Source: Paragordius varius (Eukaryota; Nematomorpha). Taken from it: a DNA stretch of 64,000 nucleotides. The position numbers and the translations under genes are program-made. The notes beneath the pieces are model-generated. The model was not told the DNA's origin and made no database searches. It worked only from the letters and a program-made list of their open reading frames with translations. The stretch lies in assembly GCA_964247055.1 (NCBI GenBank), contig OZ176054.1, forward strand, positions 5,766,001-5,830,000, in the 5' to 3' direction. Of this stretch, positions 13,001-23,199 are shown one piece after another (the stretch's first letter is position 1; every line of letters begins with the position of its first letter).

Positions 13001-15047
13001 TTAACATAAATTGCTATAATATTCTAAAAATTTAACATTACAAAATATCCATTAAATTAAAGCCTATGTTAATTCTCACGTCAATCCTCTTTCATATGTG
13101 TTTTACAAAATAATTTCGTGGGTCAGTATTTTACGCATTGGATAAACCATTTATGTTATTCGACTGGCAATAAAATTACTGAACATACATTAAAATGCAT
13201 ACTGTATATCATGTATACTGATTTCCTTAATTCAGGGATATTCGAAGGTATGTGAATAGAGATGCGCTTGTTACCATATTGATGTAGATATGTAGTTAAA
13301 TTTGATTCTTTCATCCATTGTAGTATGCTCGAAAATGTATTGTCCGCTATTATTTCATTCAATAGTATGGTTAAATGGTCCTAAAAATATATAACACATT
13401 ATATGTAACTTGAATAGAATCAAAATTTTCCCTAAGCACATCAATATGGACCATGATGGTTTTAAATGTATTCCCAAATTTTAGAGGTCCAAATTTGGAT
13501 CGAATCAGATGAATGACAAACTTTATCAAATCATTCCAAACATTCATTTTAATATACGTCAAAAAAGAGGGGAAAATATATTGAATATGGTCTAAAAAGG
13601 TAGCGAAATTGGGGTTTGTTACATAGTTTAATAGATTAGTCGATATTTTTGATGCAAATATCTCCGTGATTAATGAACGAATTTCTCTAAAAAATTATAT
13701 TATACAAATAAAAACTTTTCGGCGGTTATTGAAGTTTCGGATAATTCTTTAAGCGTTTTCAATGAGGCATATTTTGCTTTTATAAATTCTATTTCAGTAA
13801 TTATATCTGTGGTGAAAAAACTTTCTTTAGAATCAAGATGTCTAGAACATTTATCATATATATCATAAATATTTTCAAATTTCTTATCTAATTTTGGCAT
13901 GTTTTCAATCGTTTTGAAAATATTTTCATATATAAAACTATCAGGATTATCGTCGGGTGCATTCAAATCTGTCATAAAAACGGTCCATTCATTTTTTAAG
14001 TTTTGTGAAAAGGTGTCCAAAAGATTCAAATAATTTATGGATTGATTTAATATGGCACTGTTTTTATCTATAGGTTCGATTGCCTTAGCATAATATTGGT
14101 ATTGTAAGCTTGTCCATTCCTTGATGATGGCTTCTTTTTCTTTGATTCGGTTATTAGACCATTTTTCATAGCTTTCGATTAGCTCAAATAAGCCTTCTAC
14201 TTCTGATTCAATCTTTTAAATTATTATATAAAATATCTTACATTGTTAAATTTGTATTTATCCTTGTCCATGGTATGTGTATGCTTTATATTCATAAACT
14301 CGGTCAAAACCCCAAACAGTCGATTAATTTCAAAATATATTCGCTTTTTCAAAACTTTCAATTGTTGCTTTTTAAGTTTTGCTATTTTCTTTTCGAGAAA
14401 AACTTTGGCACTAGAACAGGAAACAATAATTGAATCATCGATTTCAATTTTGGTTGGGATTTTATATAATTTTTCCATAGCAATATCCCAAACTTCAAAA
14501 TTGGCATTTTCAGTGTTGTTTTTGTTGTTTTGGCACATATTATCAATTTCCTTTAATAAAAAAATATAGAATATAATAAGTATATCTTTCTTAGAGCCCT
14601 TAAACTTAATTAGTTAAAAATTAAATAAAAATATTTAAATTAGCCATTTTCCTTATCAAAAGCTAAATTATGAGAGGTTAGTGCTGAAACATCCTTTAAC
14701 CCATTTCACAATCAAATTAACATGTCGTTATTTATTTGTTATTATAATTGGAAAATTTTAACACATATAAATTTTAAGACATTTGCCCGAAATTAAACAT
14801 TTAATATGTTTAATTTGTGAAATAAAAAAAGATATTTTTTGACTAAATCACGTCAAATTTGAAACCGGTAGAAAACTTTATTTATTTAATGGTTAAAATT
14901 TTAGAAAAAAATCGCTCCTCCCCAAATAAAGTATTTTTTGTTTGGAAGTATAGCTCTGGTAATGCAGTTTCCTAATTTAAAAAGTAACATTTGGGAATCA
15001 GAAGTGCCTTAATTTTTTTTAGAAAAATTTAACATTAGAAAATTGAG

Positions 15048-15086
<39 letters not shown>

Positions 15087-17327
15087 TTAGCTTAGACCGG
15101 TTACGAATACTTTAATACACGTGGCTGTGAATGCTTACAATAATAACTTGCCAAAATTATATAACATATGTTTATGTTATATAATAAATTTTTTTATTTG
15201 TATTAACAATTCTATAGGGTTAAATCGAAATACTTTGCCAATAAACTCAATCAATATCACCATATTATAGTTTTTAATATATTTAAATATAATTCATTTA
15301 CTTCAAAACTTTGAGATATATTGTTAACAGTCACAGATAATTTGTCCGTTAATGCTATAATTTGTTCTTTTATTGAATCATCCAGATTTTCTGATTTCAG
15401 TTCTAGATAATCCATATCCAATCCAAATTGATTCATGTTAATTGGTTCCGAAAGTTGAGCAAGTTTCAATAAACTTTTTTCGTTAACCAAATTAACATCG
15501 GGCTGACTAATTAATTGATTATGTTCGCTAAGGGATATATATGTATAATATATTAATATACTTATAAGATAATTCCATAACAAATGTAAATTTGTCAATA
15601 TCTGACGATTTTTTGTTTGTGGAATTTCGCGTGGTTTGAATAAAATCTGTTTTCATATCTTTCTTCCAACTTTCTATAACATTCTAAAATGAGAGCTCTC
15701 TATACCTCAGGGTAAGCCAAATTATTTGTGATGAAAGTAACTTTTTGTAGTAACATTTTGTTTATAACCTTAAGTGGTGTGAAAATAACATCGGTTGTAT
15801 CATTATTGTGCCGTATAAATGTGTGCATACTTTGTAATGCCAATAATTTTCCTTCAAATGAATTTAAGCTGGTCAATAAGTTATCTTGTCTAGTCAGTAT
15901 ATTATTAAATGCAATAGAGCCCTAAAATCAATTTATGATTGCAAATATACTGTTTCATTTAACAAACAGTTGAAATCATACTCCAAAAATATGAAAAAAA
16001 TTGAGTCTATTAAAGATTGGGTTTTGGCGTTAGTTCTCTTTATTATCTGTAAAATATTATTAGGAAACATATAAACTTGAAATATTTGTTTAAAGATAGG
16101 TAATATGTGCTGAAATTTTCCACTTTTCCAGTAAAAATCGGTAAAATCAAAATTTTGAATCAATTTGCTTAAATTTGGTGACAAATTTATTTCAATCGTG
16201 TCTGTGCTATATTCATTTTTGGTTAATTCATTAAACTTAAATACACTATGTAATAAAAATTATAGGAGTGTATACGTATCAGTGCTTGTAAAAAATTCAG
16301 ATAGTGCTTGATTTATTGTATCATACAATTTAAGTTTGTTCTCTTTCAATCTTTTTATATTTTGAACGGTGACGTTTTCTATTAGGTTAGTACCAATGTC
16401 ACAATAAATGCAATCGTTTAAAAAGTTTTTTAGCTTAAACAGTCTCGAATCTATTAAAACGAGATTGGTATAAAAGTCCGAATCGATCGATGTTATTATG
16501 CCGCCAAAATCAATCAAAATTTGTATGTAGCTGGCAATATTAACACCCATATTTTTCTGCAAGAAATTTAGGGATAAAAAGTGCGTAAATAAAGGGCTAA
16601 ACTTTCCAGAGTAAAGAATTTCATATTTGTTATCGACTATTATATCAGTTTCAATTTCGGTTTCGGTAACTTCCGCTAACGCAGATGTCATTTCAGTTAT
16701 AACATATTTTAAGTAAGGTTCAATATCCATAAAATATTTTTGAATACAATCATGCCATTCATTGTGCTTGGATGAAACAACTGAAAAGGCGTCAAAATTC
16801 TTAGGGTTAGTTAAATCTTCCATATTGGCTTTTAAACAATTCTTTGTTAATTGGTAAATTTTTTTCACGAAAACAATCTATTAATTTAAGATAGCTATAC
16901 TTCTTTGATCAAAATAGGGGCATAGTGAAGATCCGGATTAATGGTATAATTGTTTCGTAATTTGCGACTTTTCTGCTCCCATATTCTACATAGCCGACAA
17001 AATTTATCTCTATATTGCATTATTTCATTAGATTCTATCGGATCCCAAACATCGGGACGATGTATAATTTGTTGAAAATAATTTTGTAATTGATTATCTA
17101 ATTATATGGTTATATAATATATTATAAGTATTTGTCATTAAACCAATTATTTTATACCTACCTATTGTATTAAGAGAATCCGACAATTCTTCTTTGGGCA
17201 TACTTTCCAACCCGGCCATAATAAGATCGATGGTGTGAATTGTATTGCTATTATTAGTTTCTGGTTGTTGAAAAAAATCGCTAAAAATATTTTCTATCCA
17301 CTCAGTATTCGTTGGTTTTTCCAACAT
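752..17327 (-). CDS. Dynein heavy chain, highly divergent, C-terminus off the left edge
   Basis: Many-exon gene for a microtubule motor heavy chain. In order on the minus strand I can follow the tail, linker, AAA1 with an intact P-loop (GPAGTGKTE, about 6461-6484) and Walker B (CCFDEFNR), the MNP sensor region, AAA2 (GPNVMGKT, about 4994-5017), AAA3, AAA4, the stalk with microtubule-binding domain (DTSWINMRKF; WVKTIHTYAKM), and AAA5. Identity to familiar dyneins is low outside these motifs, and I cannot tell cytoplasmic from axonemal class. The start at 17327 is the first ATG with good continuation; a short upstream exon near 17420 is possible. The first intron is 17098-17161 in frame, and another is only 30 nt (3301-3330). 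Large introns hold transposons. It lies 185 bp downstream of the WDR6 homologue on the same strand. Confidence 0.85.
1090..2220 (-). other. Dynein exon block: stalk and microtubule-binding domain
   Basis: The outgoing coiled coil (LEKVLPLIEEAKRKIVNL) runs into LKSLKNPPEVVRDI-type sequence, matching the conserved proline stretch before the microtubule-binding domain. DTSWINMRKF and WVKTIHTYAKMRQEMAPL are the TSW and WV-Y--V-P landmarks. The return helix RKKNKTDESIKQCESELND...IIELEKD follows at about 1100-1335. This is the clearest dynein-specific signature in the gene besides AAA1. Confidence 0.75.
2250..4080 (-). other. Dynein exon block: AAA3 and AAA4 with no recognisable P-loops
   Basis: The AAA3 C-part is recognisable from FAEELKSRMAIITLP followed by MVKTIFKTLNMVYETF (RFLRHFNVLSFPEP and ATVELYN in others). 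The place of its P-loop reads QILLLTSYHLSSIN, without GxxxxGK. AAA4 is placed by YNLCIIVSNDATLQSIN followed by YEVNVMTYKTWGDSQWF, where other dyneins have LLVGVGGSGKQSL and YEVFQIE; again no Gly-rich loop or Lys. The C-lobe of AAA2 seems very short. A 30-nt intron (3301-3330) keeps the frame. Alignment at this divergence is by eye and could be shifted. Confidence 0.5.
4081..6520 (-). other. Dynein exon block: AAA1 and AAA2
   Basis: AAA1 is the main ATPase site of dynein and looks active: GPAGTGKTEAIKELAK for the P-loop, CCFDEFNRLNQEEM for Walker B, and YMITMNPANEEYGDR where others have FITMNPGYAGRTELP. AAA2 keeps GxxxxGKT (ILYIGPNVMGKT), the YPNSLTYSQMFGYF strip (NPKAITMGQLYG in others), WIVFDG and ATVSR. 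The AAA1 loop after MNP has lost the usual GYAGR. Introns are about 35-500 bp; the one before the P-loop exon carries a MITE. Confidence 0.75.
5890..6390. repeat. Dynein intron with a possible decayed hAT-type MITE
   Basis: An intron of about 500 bp. At about 6075 there is GGGCCGCGGCCG and at about 6262 CCGGCCCGCC, islands of GC in AT-rich DNA like those just inside hAT ends elsewhere in the window. No clear terminal CAG or target duplication is visible, so this is only a suggestion. Confidence 0.25.
6547..6876. mobile_element. Palindromic MITE with sub-repeated arms (family M2, copy 1)
   Basis: The left arm begins TATACCATTTACA and continues with three to four imperfect repeats of TTCAAATTCACCCTTGAACA. 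The right arm is its inverted counterpart, ending TGAACTGTAAATGGAATATT. The middle is AT-rich filler. It sits wholly in the dynein intron between the linker and the AAA1 P-loop exon. Copies 2 and 3 are at 9311 and 36088. Confidence 0.75.
6896..9037 (-). other. Dynein exon block: linker domain
   Basis: The exon starting at 9037 follows a TTTGTGTAG acceptor and reads as the GWMDAF...WMQLESY region of the linker. The exon at about 8040-8280 matches the conserved FLSD...ILNKYARTLYG stretch (FLSN-D-ELLEIL in other dyneins). About 7690-7800 holds KWMVQLDITIFETLKDIL, like WLLELE-MRETLRDLL. The exon near 6900-7090 leads into AAA1 with CNYAFQLQSLTSPIIHT, corresponding to YGYEYLG...LVITPLTD. The order and spacing match the family, so I regard this as secure despite low identity. 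Confidence 0.7.
8325..8625. mobile_element. Possible hAT-like MITE in dynein intron
   Basis: The left side has GGCTTTACGGGCCACA and the right side TTTGCGGGCTACACA, roughly inverted, and the possible ends are CAGGTATGTG and GTGGACTG. The inside shares TGCCAAAATTTGGAAAGATT with 49,580-49,610. No matching 8-bp target duplication was found, so the ends are uncertain. Confidence 0.35.
9311..9617. mobile_element. Palindromic MITE with sub-repeated arms (family M2, copy 2)
   Basis: Same design as the copy at 6547. The left arm is TATACCATATACAATTCAAA plus sub-repeats with CACCCTTGAACAA; the inverted right arm ends GAACTATAAATTGTATATT. It abuts the left tip of the large palindrome with no spacer. 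Confidence 0.7.
10050..10460. repeat. Tandem repeat, about 116 bp unit, left palindrome arm
   Basis: About four units marked by GCATTGTTAATTGTAATTAA and ATTTTGGACAT; markers fall near 10,078, 10,171, 10,285 and 10,400. The units differ by small indels. Confidence 0.7.
10877..11212 (-). CDS. Unknown reading frame in left core of the palindrome
   Basis: 111 codons, no family recognised. It reads MVLAPISVSDCDNSYGIQG at its start, then a hydrophobic middle, and ends IIFFYLDDHPDYKEYRTSV. Its first 15 and last 30 or so codons recur on the opposite strand in the other half of the palindrome, where the middle is missing. It may be an exon rather than a whole gene: there is a potential GTTATG...TTATTAG intron inside. 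Whether it is translated is unknown. Confidence 0.3.
   Translation of the reverse strand: MVLAPISVSDCDNSYGIQGSNCSNSNIILLNSIKTHLSFMLADIIIPENNGKIFLILSTFSNDLLDDKLSLLSVIFIRFHKKEIAIIIFKNPIIFFYLDDHPDYKEYRTSV
11285..11518 (-). CDS. Unknown reading frame at the palindrome centre
   Basis: 77 codons, no family recognised; the part after a TTTATAG acceptor-like site reads ATKTARKIPYTAFLAWYECE. It has no counterpart in the other half. It could be an upstream exon of the leftward frame at 10877. Supported only by open frame and plausible splice signals. Confidence 0.2.
   Translation of the reverse strand: MTFFIIKKIKNDLFTVFFYIFFIATKTARKIPYTAFLAWYECEEGNFIKFVFFVNTMKEIRVFLVLALIKKMQIENL
11557..11708 (+). CDS. 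Rightward counterpart frame in right core of the palindrome
   Basis: Reads NENVLAPNSISDCDSY then HKKEMVIIIFKNPIIF and ends in the same DDHPDYKEYRTSV and stop as the left-core frame, which runs the other way. Compared with the left copy, about 170 nt are missing. The first codons differ mostly at third positions (GCA/GCT, CCG/CCC, AGC/AGT, TCT/TCG, GAT/GAC), while the stretch further out is identical. A 24-nt GTAAAT...AATTAG candidate intron lies just upstream. Confidence 0.3.
12170..12780. repeat. Tandem repeat, about 116 bp unit, right palindrome arm
   Basis: About six units, the inverse of the left-arm array, marked by ATGCAAAACCTAAAAAACA near 12,178, 12,294, 12,411 and 12,524, with two variant units near 12,639 and 12,739. 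The difference in copy number accounts for most of the arm-length difference. Confidence 0.7.
14600..15250. other. Dynein intron, no feature apart from an AT array
   Basis: Between tail exons at about 14,540 and 15,290. I see no exon; an AT-dinucleotide run lies at about 15,048-15,087. Confidence 0.4.
15048..15087. repeat. (AT)n microsatellite
   Basis: About 20 AT units with one interruption, in a dynein intron. Confidence 0.85.
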
Positions 17328-17512
17328 TAAACAGCCCCAATAAATATGAACACAATAAAAGCTTTAAATCAAAATACGCTTATGTTAAAAAAATAAAGAC
17401 ACACCTTATTAGACGATAAACGCATTGCAGGTAAAATCAATATATATAGACATGGTATTATAATCTAACGCTATACAACAAACTGAAATTACATATAGAT
17501 GTATGCGACGCA

Positions 17513-20500
17513 TTAAAAATAATCAATATTATTATTTATTATAGTATTTAAATTCAACATAAATGATTCCTGGCCAGACCCACAAACATCAATGGTAAAC
17601 GTATCCCTGTTTTTTTCTTGGGAAGTTTTGCTAAAACAAAAACTAGAAATATCAGGCGTGTATAAAGCATATATGAGCATTGGTTTGCACAGGTATTGTA
17701 TTGCATTTGTATCACATTTTAATTTCCACATAATGAATCGTTTATCAAGAGCCACTGTGGCAAACATAATGTCATTACATACAAATTCGTACGGAATTAT
17801 ATGGAGATCAGTAATGGTACCATAGTGAGCTGATTTTATCACATTTTGCTGCACATTATCCAACATGATATAAATGTTTCCGGATTCACCTCCAAGTATA
17901 GAAAGGAGACAATTTGAAACAATCATTTTACCATCCATTGCTGTAATTGGTTCGCTGACCAAAGCTTGAAACTTTTGATTTAATGTCAATGTTTCAGCGT
18001 TGATAGAGAATATGTTAAAAGTTCCTAAACTGTCTCCCGTATAAACGAATTTGGTGTTGATAGTTTGCAACGATGTAATCGATATGTTTTCGACTTTTGT
18101 CACATTAACTAACGTTATCACATTTGTATTTAAATAGGATTTCAGGGTGCAAATGTATCCATGGGAAGTACCAAGATATATATTGATTCCAACATTATCT
18201 AGATCAATTGTATAGCGGATTTTTGTAAAAGAGACATTTGACAACAACAAGGGATGAATGATTGTTTTTTCATTAATTATCTCGTGATAAATATAGTTAC
18301 GAGTATTTTTATCGAAATATATGTTAAATTGTGCAATGCGTGCTTTTTCACCACAGGTATATACCCTAAAAGAGATGTTGTCATTCGTGGTTGAAGACAG
18401 TGTATTGGGAATGATCAGTAAATCCTTGGAATCAAATTTAATACCATATAAAATGTGAATCGGCTCATTACTGTTTCTGGAATATAGATAGGGTTGACCA
18501 GATAAGGGTGTTATTATTAAGTATGGACAATTATCGGTTAATGATTGAATATTTATCAAGTGTTTAGATTTTATACCATTTTTTATGGTTTTAGGTATAG
18601 AGTTTAGTATATGTTTTTTAGCTAGTACTATACGATCTTTAACAACGTATGTTAGACAAAATATACCATCACTTTCATTGAATGTAGAATGCCATGGTCT
18701 GTGACAACCACCACAAGCAAATTGAAAGATAACCACATTATGGAATAAATCAAAAACTACAAAATTTTGTCCATTAAAACCAAGTAACAAACAACAATGT
18801 TGAGTCTTCTCTAACAAATTTGTTTCATTCATATTAATACTAGACATCCACACTCTTCCAATCGTTTCTATCAGCCCTGGGAAATTTTGCTTGTAACACA
18901 ATTCAAGAGTAATGGAATTGGTCAAAGATTCGTGATATGATTTAATATGAAACATACAAATATATCCATCCTTTCCAGTCGTAAATATAAAGGTTTCCTT
19001 GTGACGCAAAAAGGTGTGTATATAAGTTATACCTTGTAAATCATGAATTTTATAATGTGATTCAATATATGAGAGTTTGTTATATGCGCAATCCAATATC
19101 TCATACGCATGTAAGGCACCCCTTCGATCACCCAAAAGTAAACATTTTTTGCCTGCTAAAGATACCTCAGCAAAGGCCGTTATCCATAAATGATTGCATT
19201 TCCCATCTTCCTTCTTAATGTGCTGGCACATATTAGACGCAAAAGAATATTTATCATTTCCTACGTCTATGCGAACTATATCAAAAGTTCCGTTAAATCG
19301 TGAAATTAGGAGCGATGAATGATGAGATGATAACCAAAATATGTGCATTATTTTATTCATATTTTCTACAAAACTACCAACGATTTGTACTAATGATGTT
19401 AAATTATTTAATTGCAATCTATAAACTAATAATATCCCATTTACAAATCCTAATGATACAAGTATCTGTTCGGTATTTTCTTGAGCGGGGGGAGATAGAG
19501 CAAAAGCAGTACATTTTTCCAAATCGTAATCTTTTATAGGAATAAGGTTTAGAGCTTTTGTTTGGCATTCATATATAAAGAAATGGGATGTGGTTATACC
19601 GCATAGGAGGTCAGAACTAAAACATTGGAGGTTTTTAACTTTAAGCGGTAATGATATTGAACTGGATTTGGAGCTTATATCATGATTTAAATCCCATCGA
19701 TACAAAAATCCTGTCATTGTTCCAGTGAACAATTGTTGCGTTTCGCTATCCCATGCCGCTGAAGTAACTGCCGATTCATACGGTGTTACTAGGGTTCGAT
19801 CAATCTAAACAAAATTTCGCAATGAATGGTAAATGAAATAGAGTTTTAAACATTCATGACATTAATAAATGTTGGTGTAAATATATATATATATGTAATG
19901 GTAAAATAATAAACGCAAACGATATTCAAATCATTCATAATACATTTCAAATATAACAGATAATAGGATGGCAGAACAATATAATTATTTTGTTTAAAAA
20001 GTTGTAAATTATTGGGAGTTGTTCTTAAAAATGTCATTCTTGTTATTAAATAAATTGTTTTATATTAATATTATTGATTTAGCTAAATACCAAAGTTTAT
20101 GGAAAGTTTTATTTCAAGAAAACAAGTGTGACAAAATCATTCACCTAATCATCTCCTAAGTATGTTCTCAAAAAATTAAAATATCGTTTTACATCGAAAA
20201 TCGGAAGCCTCAGCCAGGGAAGGTATTATGAAAAAGCTATTGCAAAGAAAACAAAAGGCGTAGAAATTTTGGCTTTTTTAATTTTTAAGGACAGGTATTT
20301 GCATTAAATTGCAACACAGGGAATAAAAGGCACTGTTAAATAAAAATCTACATGAAAATTCCGGCTTTTCTCTACATCAAACAAAGATGTTTATGGTTTC
20401 AAAATAACGCTTAGCGAACATGATGATAATATTGTATTATCCCAACACAATCATACAATGGTGACAACTCTCAATAGTTTTCTTTTCAAAATTAACGGCC

Positions 20501-21539
20501 ATATTTTAGGAAAATGTATTATAAAGTGATAAATTGATTAAAAAACTTACAATGATCAAATATATTTTTGCGCGAAATAATTGTGAATTATATATAAACA
20601 TTTAAAGGCTAGCCCTTAATAAGCTTTATAAATAATAATAATAATTTTGGCATGAAAATGGCTTATTATTTCATAATATTTAAGTTAAATTTTAGTTTAA
20701 ATTTACTTAATGATTCGTATATTCCAACAATATTTTATTAAATGACCCGCGCTATAAACCCCAACAAGTCGATATCAATAATAAAACAAATTAAGAATAA
20801 AAATGAGAAAAATTACTTTGTTATCATTCCAAAAGTGAATTTTACCATCTTCACCCAAACTAATTAAATGAGAATCAGTTTTCAGGATTTTAAAAACTCT
20901 GCTCTCATGCCCATATAAATGATGAATAAAAATGAGGGGTTTCATCCAATCTTTTACGTACATAACTTTAATAGTCCGGTCTTCCGACGCAGTATATATG
21001 TAAGGATTGCAATATTGGATATCGAATATGGCTCCATTATGTACTCTAATCTTGCTTTGAACATTTGAGTCAAATATTTTAATTAATAAATCACCAAAAG
21101 AATTGCCACCAAGCGAAATGAGATTTTTTTTATCAAGGAAAATATGTCCACAAATTAATATATCGTTAGTATATTGATGTATTTTATTGCTATTAGAGTC
21201 ATATATCGTATCATTCTTTAGATAAAATAATTTTTGATCGATGACAACATCAAGAATATAATTGTTAGCTGTTATTTTGGATATAATATGGACATCGGTA
21301 TTGTTTCTATCAATTTTTATAGCGGCTAATGAACATCCAAATATAACGTATAAGATGTTACTTTGGTAGATTAATTTAGAAATATCTGTTTCAAACTCAG
21401 ATGTGCAAACTAAATTATTGTTTCGAAAAAATTCTAATAAATTACCGTTAGCTACAACCAAATAATCTTCATAAAAAAGAATATATTTTAAAATCCCATT
21501 TTTAAATATTTTGTCGCATGGTACACATGATTCTATCAT
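17513..21539 (-). CDS. WDR6: WDR6-like WD40 protein (tRNA 2'-O-methylation cofactor)
   Basis: Two exons, 20817-21539 (723 nt) and 17513-19804 (2292 nt with stop), joined in phase 0 across a 1012-bp intron with GTAATT donor and TTGTTTAG acceptor; about 1004 residues against about 1120 in human WDR6. Diagnostic stretches are ASEDRTIKV, YGHESRVFKI and SLGEDGKIHFW in exon 1, and LLLGDRRGALHAYE, FTTGKDGY, LLGFNGQNFVVFD and CGGCHRPW in exon 2, which match the LVCGDRRGS, TTGRDG and NCGGGHRSW strings of WDR6. In other eukaryotes WDR6 (yeast Rtt10/Trm734) partners FTSJ1/Trm7 to methylate the wobble base of the tRNA anticodon loop. Multiple WD40 blades are visible; some may be missing at the exon junction. 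The dynein gene follows 185 bp downstream on the same strand. Confidence 0.85.
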
Positions 21540-21759
21540 TTAAATAAAATGCATATGCTTAGGAAAAATAATTCTTTCAGCAAAAATTTCTAAGAAATGT
21601 ATCATGATATGATTTGATATTTAACATATATACTGCATATAAAATATAGGTACGTTATTAACTGATGAATATTTAAATACATCAAAACAGTTAAAAATTA
21701 TTGAACAACATGCGACAACATATTTATAATTGGGACTGGGGGAGGGGGGTATAAAAACT
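21540..21759. other. Upstream region of the WDR6-like gene
   Basis: AT-rich, with a G-run at about 21,728-21,750. No specific promoter element can be named. Confidence 0.3.
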
Positions 21760-22330
21760 GATAAAACATATATGTATTCATGGTACTTTTAGTTTTCGCC
21801 TATTACAAGTTATGTAATGAGAAAATTATTTAGACTTTTGTGGTAAGTGCTCCATATCAAAAATGACAAAGTTTGCGCACATTTTTTTATATAATTTTTT
21901 TGGTGGATAGAGGCTTCATCCCAAAAAATATGACTAAAATATAATATTAAATACAAATCAAACTAAAAATAATATTTTCAAAAGAATTTATTTTTAGATG
22001 TGGGTCCCAAAAGTCGTATTTTTGGCTCTTCTATGAGCCGGTCCTTGTTAATTAAACGCAAATATGCGTCGATTGCGTGATAAAAATTTTAAATATATGC
22101 TATATATATATATATATATATATATATCAACTAATAATCTTTTTAAATATATGAATATATTTTAAAAATTAATTTTTAGCGAAATTTGGTTAAAGCGTAT
22201 TTCATATTATTTTGTGTCATGGAAAAGGATAAAAACTTTTTAAAATATCAAAATCACTTTTTCTAGATAATTTAATTATGCTCAACATTTCATCACCTCA
22301 GAATTTTTAATATATTCATTCGTAAATTTA
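21760..22330 (+). repeat. Dispersed repeat (family M4), copy 1
   Basis: It matches in inverse the stretch 24,560-25,095: CTGATAAAACATATAT, ACTTTTGTGGTAAGTG, TTTCGCTAAAAAT (inverse) and CTCAACATTTCATC with CTCAGAATTT. An (AT)n run at about 22,098-22,127 interrupts it. A partial third copy is at about 48,000-48,450. Family unknown. Confidence 0.5.
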
Positions 22331-22488
22331 TGTTAATTCACTATTATGTCTATAAAAATTTATTTAAATTAAAGTAAATAGCAAAACTTATAAATGATTT
22401 TTGAAAATAAATAGTTAATTTATTTAATAAATATCTAATTTTTCGGTTATATTAAAAAAATATATAAAATGGTGAAAATGATGTGTGG

Positions 22489-22559
22489 TAAAGGTATTTA
22501 TAACTAGTGAAAAAAACCAGTAAACTGACTGGAAAAAACTAGTTATAAAATACCTTTAA
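22489..22559. repeat. Short inverted repeat (hairpin)
   Basis: AAAGGTATTTATAACTAGT is followed after about 30 nt by the near-inverse ACTAGTTATAAAATACCTTT. It could be a tiny MITE or a cruciform; function unknown. Confidence 0.6.
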
Positions 22560-22616
22560 TTAATGGATAGATGGATTTTACAATTGTTTTATTATAATTG
22601 AGATAAGTGTAGTTAA

Positions 22617-23179
22617 CACTTGGATACAACACATTCATTTAAGTCCTGCGTTTCAAATTGGGGTAGTATAGCCCAGGCGTGTTTAAAATTAAATTCTTTA
22701 AAAAATATGGAAGGAATCGAAGCCATGGCAAAATCTTGCACTTATATAACATTAATAAACCGACATATATAAATTATTCAAAAATACTTGATATTACTTA
22801 TTTTAAGCTAAAATCGAAAGGTAAAAATTTCGTCAACGTGACATGTGTGCAATATAAAATTAAAAAATAATACAATTTAAACCGCTTTTTCTGTTTCTAT
22901 CGATGTTATATGTGATTTAAAAAAATTAGCTTTAATTTTACTCTTAAAAATTAAATAAATAAGAAATTTTGCCAAAATTTTGGAAAATAAAAATGGCGTC
23001 GAAGAAGTTTGACATGGAACTTTTTTTCCAAAACAAAATTTTATTTAGATATTTTGACATAATATTTTATAAGTATGGAAGCATAAATTTAAATTGGGCC
23101 GTTTCTTTCAGTAGTTTTTTAAAATTTCTAATTCAAATTTAGTCTGAGGTATTTAGATACCCCAATTCGAATGGAAGTG
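22617..23179 (+). mobile_element. TTAA-flanked MITE (family M1), copy 1
   Basis: Flanked by TTAA on both sides (22613-22616 and 23180-23183). The left end is CACTTGGATACAACACA and the right end, read inward, is CACTTCCATTCGAATTGGGG. Just inside the right end lies a GGGGTAT...ATACCCC-type near-palindrome. TTAA duplications are the mark of piggyBac-type transposition. No coding capacity; open frames inside are chance. Confidence 0.75.
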
Positions 23180-23199
23180 TTAATTGTGTTAGGATTGCA

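Larger units (their letters stand above)
9618..13205. mobile_element. 3.6 kb near-perfect palindrome with tandem-repeat arms; foldback-like element in a dynein intron
   Basis: The sequence inward from ACAGTATGCATTTAATG (9618) is repeated in inverse ending at 13205 (CATTAAAATGCATACTGT). The arms can be followed as near-identical from the tips to about 10,948 on the left and about 11,625 on the right. The right arm is about 250 bp longer because it holds more copies of a unit of about 116 bp. Long inverted arms built of tandem sub-repeats are the hallmark of foldback (FB) transposons, which is the known class this resembles; no transposase is recognised. The core (about 10,950-11,620) is less symmetrical and holds short reading frames. 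It fills an intron of about 4.2 kb (about 9038-13214). A plain inverted duplication kept alike by gene conversion is the alternative. Confidence 0.75.
13216..17327 (-). other. Dynein exon block: N-terminal tail (DHC_N1-like)
   Basis: Exons with helical, acidic and aromatic-rich sequence typical of dynein tails: about 17162-17327, 16930-17097, 16275-16868, 15935-16175, 15700-15920, 15300-15600, 14230-14540, 13690-14215 and 13215-13560. Tail sequence evolves fast, so the assignment rests on continuity with the motor exons rather than on motifs. The last tail exon ends right at an ATCA|GTATAC donor near 13214, immediately before the large palindrome. Exon edges other than the first two are approximate. 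Confidence 0.6.

Noticed and set aside
9618-13205. Polinton or other large virus-like element
   Set aside because: No polymerase, integrase or capsid-like sequence; the element is too short and its arms are tandem repeats.
19846-20037. Extra WDR6 exon
   Set aside because: Exons 1 and 2 already join in phase 0 and this frame shows no WD40 pattern.
22679-22870. Open frame inside M1 copy 1, with look-alikes in copies at 44,326 and 45,592
   Set aside because: The frames differ in strand and phase between copies; the shared residues follow from DNA similarity of the MITE, not from a conserved protein.
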